From: Telopea speciosissima
Lineage: Eukaryota > Streptophyta > Magnoliopsida > Proteales > Proteaceae
Length of the DNA: 64,000 nt
NCBI RefSeq assembly: GCF_018873765.1
Contig: NC_057924.1
Location: 1,798,001-1,862,000, forward strand
Direction of reading: 5' to 3'
Shown: in pieces, positions 56,057 to 64,000 of the stretch
How the letters are laid out: each line of letters begins with the position of its first letter
Position numbering within the stretch: the first letter of the stretch is position 1
Made by a program: the position numbers and the translations under genes
Notes under the pieces: model-generated
Told to the model about the DNA's origin: nothing
The model's database searches: none
Seen by the model: only the letters and a program-made list of their open reading frames with translations

Positions 56057-59000
56057 TCAACCAAAGCCAAAACCTTCACTAGCTTCATGGATCGCAAGCA
56101 GCAGGCGTTCCTGAAGCTGCTCCTTTGAGGAATACTCCGGAAGGTCTAGCTGATTGAAGCTGAATAGAGACAAGAACCATTAACAGTAATTATTTTCATT
56201 AGAAACAAAATTGCAATGAGAAAAGTAACCAAGACACATCTGCATTGCACTTGCAAAGTAATCGAGAACACTAACCAGGTATGAGCTGACGGTAACCTCT
56301 CTGGAGCACCATATGCTTTGTGGATTTGAAACCTTTGAGGACTAGAGATACCTTGCAGCGCTTTAAAGCCCTCCAAAGGAACCTGATCCCATCAAACAAA
56401 CAGTTCTTTGAGTACTTTATTTCAATAGCATCAATGGCATGGATTTTGATTCCATTCCAAGAATTTTGAGCAATATATTGAATCAAAAAAATAAGCGGAA
56501 CCTTTCCAAATACAGTATTTAATTGTATAGTAGAACCTTCCAGCATCCCTGAACTTGATCAGAGTAATATGCAGTGGTCGTTTTGCATGCACATAACAAG
56601 AGGTCATACAACAGACGAATGACAACCAAGTCAAAGGTGGTTTGATGCATGGTGAAGGCAAGGGAGATGAAGAAGGCCGGATAACAAGGGGAAGGATCTA
56701 AGAAGTAAAACACAAGCTTCAATTGAATGATGAAGCAGGAACAATGAAGAATTCTAAGATTATATAAAATTTATCCAATTCAAAAATAAACCTGATCACT
56801 TTTTTTTTTCCTGAAAATGTTTGGACAATCTTTGGTACAGGTTAAAACCCAACCCCCCCCCCCCCCAAAAAAAAAAGGCAGCAAAATGTCTAACCTTTTG
56901 AATTGTAAGTCTTATTGTGTGACAATAATCTTAAACTTCAAGCAACATATAAATAGATAACCTGAATGAGGAAATACCTTTGATGTTCCAGTGACAAATT
57001 GCAAGAACCTTGCCATATCCTCCTTGTTGAAGGCTTTGACGACCTCCCAAAACCACTGTACAACACTAGATGCTGCTGTATAACCAGTATACTCAGTATT
57101 GGCCTTCAAATCATCCACTGTGCAGGCAAAAGAAGAAGCATTACAAAACTGAGCGGGCAGGTGATAGTACATATTTAATGTGTCATGGTAAGTCAACTCA
57201 CAATCGATTTCTGGAAGTCCACTGATTAGAAGCTCAAGTTCCTTATCATTAAATATTGCAATAAGATCTCGAGGAACCAATTCATTAAAACCTTCTAGGA
57301 AGGAATTAATTTGAGGACGGATGGCATTTGTCAGATTGTGCTCAGCCACAAGGTCTACATACTCATGCTTTGTTTCTTCTGTGACTCTAATATTTCTTCC
57401 TCCAGGAATAAGCTCATAATCGGTGACCTTTCCAAAAGCATGACCATTGCAAAGAATGAAAATTAAAGAGACATAACATAAAAAATCACGTGAATAATTG
57501 GTAATAATAATATATAATATATATATATCAAATGCGTATTAGCCCAATAAATGGTGGCAAGAAGTTAATAGGCATCAAAATTTTCAAAATTCAGAACAGC
57601 GTGGAAGTTCAAGAAAACTTAAGAGAGAGAGAGAGGGGGGAAACTCATACACTGTAATCTTTGGCAATCTCCATACCTCAGTTTTCTCGTAAAGTATATG
57701 CTTCTCCTCATCAGCATCCATGCTAAATGTCAAGTCAGGTATTTCACTCACATCATTCTGATTAAATAGAAACAAAGAAGTTAGCATTTCCCATATAAAC
57801 ACCGCCGACAGAACTGTAACATTGTGCAAAGGCATAAAACATATTTCACATTATTGGTATCACTAACCTCCAACATCCATTTCAAGTTCTTGTAGTAATC
57901 AGGATCAACTGCTTCTATATCATGATAAGTCACCTTTACACCAAGAATGTGCTTGTAGAAGGAGCGAGTGAAGTAAACATCTAAAAGTTGACCATCAAAG
58001 AGTGCCTTAGCCACCTGCAGAAGGCCAGATAGAAAGCCAGTGTGAGAATCCACCACAATAAAATTAAATGTATAACAAAAATAAACAGGTTAATGGAAAA
58101 TACCACACGTCCCACAAATTTGAAGTAAGAAAGGTGTTCAGTTTGGTAGACAGAATTGGGGTTCGGTTGAAAAGTTGAATTGTTCCCGACAGTTGTGAAA
58201 AGCAAAGCTCCTTTGTCAAATATGACCCTTGAAAGCAACTGATACCATTCTCTCGTCAGACCACCAGCATCAATCCCTTCTTCACCTTGAAATTGAACAG
58301 TCAATCGTCCCTTGAGGTCTTGATTAGGACGCATTCGCAATTGATTATAGGAGTCCTCTAGGACATAAGCCCGTCGAACACTTATGCGCAGAGGTGCAGA
58401 AGGGTGTTGCTCATGCTGCTGCCTGATTCTTGAGCGAAAATATGCTCTCTTGTTATCAAAGTCGATCAACCTCGATGCTTTCAGCATCATAGAGAGTGAC
58501 TTCTCCAGCAACCCTGGATTCTGTCTGATGAAAGCATTCAACAGGCGGCGGTGCTTCTCAGCAAACCTCGCAAAGGTGACGGCACCATCAGGCCATCTGT
58601 AGGCAGCCACACCACATTTTGTGGACGACACTGATGAACTCCCAGTAGATTCTTTCACTTCTCTTGCAGTAACATTGGCATTATCTTGCTGTATGACGGA
58701 ATGATTTGCTTGTAGCTTCTCACATAAAACAAAAAAAGCCTCAATAAATGGCAAAAGTCTATCAGTTCCAGGAGGAAGAGGAGGGGAAAGAGAAGAGGCG
58801 CCTCCAACATGATCTGCAGTGTTTGCATTTGCCATTGGAGAAGAGGAGGAGCTCTGGCCTAGTTTTGTCTCTGTTGTGCTTATACAGTCGCTCAATTCTT
58901 TCCACAACGGCTCAAGCACGACATTTAGCTTCCACATGATGCTCTGTTCTTCCTGTTCACCATCATCTTCTTGACACTTATTAGCATCAATGACAGGGGA

Positions 59001-62000
59001 AGTGAGTGTGCTAAGTGCTTGAAGCACACGTAAGATTGCAGCCCCAGCCATCGAGCCAGCACTTAACCCCAGCATCTGTGTACTCCTCAGAGTTACAAGT
59101 TCACCAACTGCCGAACTACACAAACCATGAGCTAAACCTGCTAACTCTGAAGTAAAGAATTTCCGGTGTGGTGAAGCTACAAAGGCCAACTTCTTCAGTA
59201 CCTCAGCCGCAAGCAAATAAACTTTATCCGATAGCCTATTAAATTACAACAAATTAATCATACTGATTTCCACCATAAATAGAAATGCATTGTAGGTGCA
59301 CAAGGGTTTGTGTGTGTGCGTGTTTGTGTGTGTGAGAGAGAGTTTTCTTTCCGTTCAACATCCAGAACTAAGAATCGTTCCATGAAAATTACCCCTCATG
59401 AGCAAGTAGGCTACACAGATTATGCAAATCAGACTCTGGGAGCTGCAAGAAGACATCATATGGACTGAAAGTTTTCTTTCCGTCAGAAGTGGGCACCTCA
59501 GCACTGGTACTTCTATCCAACTGTTGATCAGGATCTGGTTCAGATAGAGGTTGATTTTGCTGCATATCAACAGAGGCTTCATCAACAGGTACACTCTGGG
59601 AATTGGTAACCTGTCCAGAATGAGGCTGACACTCGACCTTTGATGCTGCAGTATAAACGACTACTTGAAGCAGGCCCATGACCTGCAGAAAATATTTTGA
59701 AACCAATTACAAAGAGAATGGAAATGGGAAAATTGAATTCTTCAAGGACCTTACGAGTACCTGCTCAAGATGTGCGCTACTGCGTAAGAACAGAGGTTGA
59801 TTTAAGAGCTTCAGGAACAATATTAAAGGTATATCCCCTTTCTCAGAGGTTTCCAGCTGGTTCGATGAATCCATTCCTTCCACTATTTTCCCTTTACCTT
59901 TCTCCTTCTTGGCTTCTGAATCTGTGGGACTTGGAGATTCGGGGATCAATAAAGGATCAAAATAGAACAGGATATTTGCAACAGCAGTATGATTGGTAGC
60001 CAGATATGTCAAAATCTCAAGAATTCGACGTGATACAAGTGGTGGAAGACCTACATAAGACCAACAAAAATCAAAATTTTAAAAAACTATGCATAAAAAC
60101 GATTTTCAACAAAACTAATGATCCTATCAGTCAAAAGTAGTACCATCTGATAGCTGCGGTCGACCATAGACAACATTCCACTGACAACCATACAGCCTCT
60201 GAGAAGTGACTGGTGCTAATCCACTGGTAGAACCTTCAGCTTCAGGTTTTATCATATCAAGCAAAAGGCTAAGTAGAACTGCCCGCGTCACACTATGTGC
60301 GCATAGGTTCAACAAGAGCCTCTGGAGGAGACCTTTACCAAGGGGCTTCACATGCAAAGGAAACAAGAAATAGTTGGGTAGTGGGGTCCAGCATGTTAGC
60401 ATAACCATTTACCAAAGAATCTATTGAAGAAAATAATTTGACAAAGAAATAGTTAAAATAATCTCAATCACTGGTCAATGATGACATTAACTCTGTCCTA
60501 AGCAAGATGTATTCATCAAATGCCAAGATTCAATAAATGTTATGAAATACATTCTAGCCTCACAAACAAGAAGATAATTTTGTATGGTATGCATGGTCCA
60601 TGGCTTTAGAGTTGTTTCATTAGCACAAACAAAAGCCGCAACTTCAAACTCATCCATATGACCCAACTATTCTGGTTGGCAGCTGACTAGGATGCCTAAC
60701 CATGCTATATTTTATTTCTTGCTACTCTATAGAACTCTAAATGTTCTGCATCGTTTAGCTATGGTTGTTTCAAATTGCACTGGTTACCATACACCACTTC
60801 ATTTCAATTATTTCAACCATACATCAGTCATGGTTTTCCAACCATCGTGATACCCAACTGTCCATTTTTTTCTTTGGTTTCCATGTCCAACATTATCTCG
60901 CCTTTTCAAATTCAAAAAATACTTCTAACCACATGAAGACATTTTACGCATGGTCCGTAGCTTTAGAGTTGTTTCATTAGCACAAACAAAAGCTTCAACT
61001 TCAAACTCATCCATATGACCCAACTATTCTGGTTGGCAGCTGACTAGGATGCCTAACCATGCTATAATTTATTACTTGCTACTCTATAGATCTCTAAATG
61101 TTCTGCATCGTTTAGCTAAAGTTGTTTCAAATTGCACTGGAATACTCAACTGTCCATTTTTTTTCTTTTTTTTCCCCACTTCCAACATTCTTTCGCCTTT
61201 TCAAATTCAAAAAATACTTTTAACCACATGAAGACATTTTAAAAACAAAAACTTCCACAGATTTCCAAAGAACTTAAGTGAGACATCCTGGCTCACAAAG
61301 CGTGGCAGGAATAAACCAGTACCTGTGCTAATCTTAGGAGCCGAATCAATCCTTTCAAAGCATTGGCATCTAAAAGAGGTGCACCTTCAACTTCCTTAAC
61401 CTTCAAGCTGTCTGCAATGGCAGAAACTGCCCTCCGACCTATACTAACTCCAACTCCCCTATCCATAACTGTCTGCCTATCAAAAGCCAGACTATTCCTC
61501 CTACCATTAAGCCTGTGGCTGCTTCCAAAAAGACTAAGAGCCTGATAATGGCTCATAGCTCTATCTCTGAGCATTTGGGCTTCAGCAAGTAATGGAGAAG
61601 GTAGTGCAGACAAAACTGCTTCAGAAGAAGTCAAAAGAACCTGAATAGAAGGATTAGAAGCAAAGGAGAATGTCAATACAATTTGATAACAAAATAACTA
61701 ACAAAAGAGAGGAAAAGATACTAACCTCCTCACGCAAATCAGCAGGGAAGGTAGCAATTATAGAAGCATTGTCCATGTCCACCGGTTGTCCTTCAGCTTG
61801 CAGAGATTGTACCCTTCGTGCTCGTTGCTGTGCTAAAACTTCTGCTTGGATATCAGGAGGGAGGGCAGCTAAAAACTCAGGGTCAATATCTTCTGCAGAT
61901 GGGGGTACAAAATTCGGAGCCTGAACAGACTGGGCTTGTTGGGAAGCTAGAACTTCTGCCCGTAGATCTTCCGGTAGGGCCTCCAAGAAAGTTGGATCGA

Positions 62001-64000
62001 TCGTGTTTGCAATAGAAGCCTCATTATTAATACTGGTTTGATCTGCATTATTAGCATATGGTGCAAGAACAGGGCTTCGCAGAGCAGATCCATCAGCTGC
62101 ACCATTATCAGAAATAAGCAAGTTGTGCCCGGTTGGATTTCTTTCAGTGTCTACAGTGTCCTCACCATCCATATCAACATCAGCATTCACGTGAGCTGGA
62201 GAAGTATGACCATCACCTACATCAGGCAATTGAGAACAAGGACCCACCACGGCACAGTTAGTGGACAGACTATCTGTTCTCGGAGGTCCATCACAACCTG
62301 CACTTTGAAGTTCCACATCTTGGGAATTTGTATCCAGCGAAAATCTGTTTTGAGTCTGGGGATCTCCACCTAAGTCAGTGGATGGTATAACAACCTCAGG
62401 GATTACCTCTGACTGCTCAGCAGTAGCACCAAAATCCCCAATTTCCATACTTTCATTGCCATTTAGCAACACATTTTGTTGTCTTAACAAAGATCCCAGA
62501 GCCAGTAGACCCTCATCTGCTTCATGTGCAGCAGAATCTGCATTGGCTTGTCCATTTGATGATTCAGGAAGATGAGAATCACTTTCAGCCACTGGATTCT
62601 CTTGATGATGTGCTGATTCAGCCCCAATTTCTTGATGCTGAGCTTCATTCGGTTGGCTGACTACATTATCACCAACTACTGGTGGTTGGCCATCAACATT
62701 TATTAGGACATCTGATTGTTGTTGGTCATGTGGCCCAGAGTTCTCAGAATGCCTTTGAGCTGGAGGACTATTCACAGAAACCACACTATGCAACTGAGAA
62801 ATGAACAGTTCCTCCACTGCCTGTGCAATGGCAGCTGCTTGACCACCAGCCTGCGGCTGACCATCATCAGTCCAACGACCATCACCTGGTCCTCTTCGTC
62901 CTGCCAAATGCAAAGGATCCATACCCAGAGAAAAATCAATCAAAGGTGGTGGTGCTGCACCGACCAAGCGGTCACCAAAGAGGGTTGCTGAAGGATCAGA
63001 TGGAAGAACAGGAGCATCAAACATATAAAAATGGGCTACATCAAAACTTCCAGCTGACAGAGCTTCTAAATCTCTGGATGAGTTCCCACTCGAAGACCAC
63101 AAGGAAGATGAATCCCCGGACTGGTATGGCCTTAGGAGGAGTGGATGTTGGAAACCACCTCCATCCAGGCCAGATCGCTCAAGGAAAGACCTGTTACCAT
63201 TTTGACGGCGGCGCTCAGCACCTGAGGACCGGCGAAGACCAAATATGTCATCAACATTAACCCCTTGGAAGGGCTCAGATGCAACATCTATCACAGCTCC
63301 AGGTCGCCCAAGAACCTGCAAATGATCTAAACCATCCAGGCCTTCCCGCCACCTAACTTCTATAACACGATTCTCATGAAAATCTTCTTCTTCATCATCA
63401 ATCATATCATCATTGTAATCCTCTCCTAGACCATTATCATCATGGTCCTCTACATCTGTATCAGCAAGAGACATCAAGGTAGCACCCTCTTCCGCTATAT
63501 CCTCATCCTCCTCATCTTCATCATCGTCTTCATCATCATCCTCCCCATCATCCCCCATGTCTTCATCATCTTCATCACCAATATCATCATCTGTCCTATG
63601 CTCAACTTGGAAAGTCATCTCAACTCCATTCGTATTGCGTAAAACATCACCTTCTACCATTTCTTCATGCGGGAACTCCACCTGATGCCCCATAGGGGGG
63701 TTAGAAGTCGTAGCCTCCACTTCAATTCTCATATCATGCTCCATTGTTTGGTTTTGATTCCCAGCATGATCCCCTGCATTATGAGAAGTTCCTTGCTGCT
63801 GCTGAGGTTCAGTCTGTGTGGTTTCTCTGGCTTCCTGTTGACTGCTCCCATTCTGATCATGATCCACAGCTTCTCTGGAAGAAAAAGTATTTGTCTGATC
63901 TTCTGTTCTTCCAGTTGTGCCTGTAGACCTTTTCTTGTTGGCCCCATCTGATTTGTAAACTTGCTCACTAGCATTAGCAGCCCTTGTCAAGCTCTCCAAA
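56057..64000 (-). CDS. UPL1/UPL2: HECT E3 ubiquitin-protein ligase of the UPL1/UPL2 type, C-terminal part (partial)
   Basis: Very large HECT ligase that transfers ubiquitin to substrates through a catalytic Cys. Exons in gene order: 64000-61726 (open to the window end), 61640-61323, 60345-60144, 60050-59761, 59682-59393, 59235-58104, 58014-57868, 57757-57677, 57427-57202, 57117-56978, 56382-56276, 56159-56057; all GT-AG and in phase, giving 1769 residues and a stop. Order: a long acidic Asp/Glu tract (about 63600-63350); two ubiquitin-binding-motif repeats, [18 protein letters not shown] and [18 protein letters not shown] (about 62010-61820); a helical middle region; the HECT domain from about 58350, with [20 protein letters not shown] and [10 protein letters not shown]. 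The catalytic Cys lies in [13 protein letters not shown], its codon split by the last intron (56276/56159). Ends EGFGFG. The N-terminal half with UBA is outside. UPL1 and UPL2 are paralogues I cannot tell apart. Confidence 0.96.
60591..61240. repeat. Intronic tandem duplication in the UPL gene
   Basis: GCATGGTCCATGGCTTTAGA ... TTCAAATTCAAAAAATACTT ... ACCACATGAAGACATTTTA is present twice (60591-60947, 60948-61240), the second copy about 60 bp shorter in the middle. It lies in the intron between exons 61323-61640 and 60144-60345 and has no coding capacity. Confidence 0.85.

Overview
The window is nuclear DNA of a flowering plant: genes are split by many GT-AG introns, the proteins are land-plant families (plastid-type indole-3-glycerol phosphate synthase, cellulose synthase-like E, NOI/RIN4-type, HECT ligase of the UPL1/UPL2 type), and the spacers hold plant transposon types (Au SINE, LINE, Mutator-like, miniature LTR element). 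Long introns packed with small transposons suggest a non-grass angiosperm with a medium or large genome. I cannot name the species.

Layout. 135-6967 (+): 3' part of a tryptophan-pathway IGPS gene; one intron carries a Mutator-like element with a perfect 9-bp target duplication, another an Au SINE. 6968-11740: intergenic, with a second Mutator-like element and several small insertions. 11741-45323 (+): a tandem cluster of cellulose synthase-like E genes. Three copies are open and splice-consistent: A 11741-16697, B 19192-25451, E 39374-45323 (736, 738 and 738 aa, eight exons each with the same intron positions and phases). Three are broken: a fragment of exons 4-6 at 17312-18516; copy C 27566-29760 (stop codon, insertion, truncation); and copy D 31666-35927 (one frameshift plus QHKRF in place of QHKRW). 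46684-47642 (-): a NOI/RIN4-like gene whose last intron appears to lack its AG acceptor. 48530-49828 (+): LINE remnant. 49830-56056: repeat-rich intergenic. 56057-64000 (-): the C-terminal 1769 residues of a UPL1/UPL2-type HECT ubiquitin ligase, running out of the window.

The genes do not form one pathway. The CslE cluster is a birth-and-death family: shared introns and shared insertions show how copies relate (B with the fragment, B with E, C with D), and a recombination junction between truncated C and the duplicated 5' flank of D is visible. Most small introns of the cluster carry a different foldback (hairpin) element, and three copies hold the same miniature LTR element in intron 5 or 6. 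I see no CRISPR, operon, rRNA or tRNA gene. I found no clearly new biochemical system; the most unusual features are the transposon-built architecture of the cluster, the sub-30-bp poly(T) insertions and the GT-TG intron of the NOI gene.
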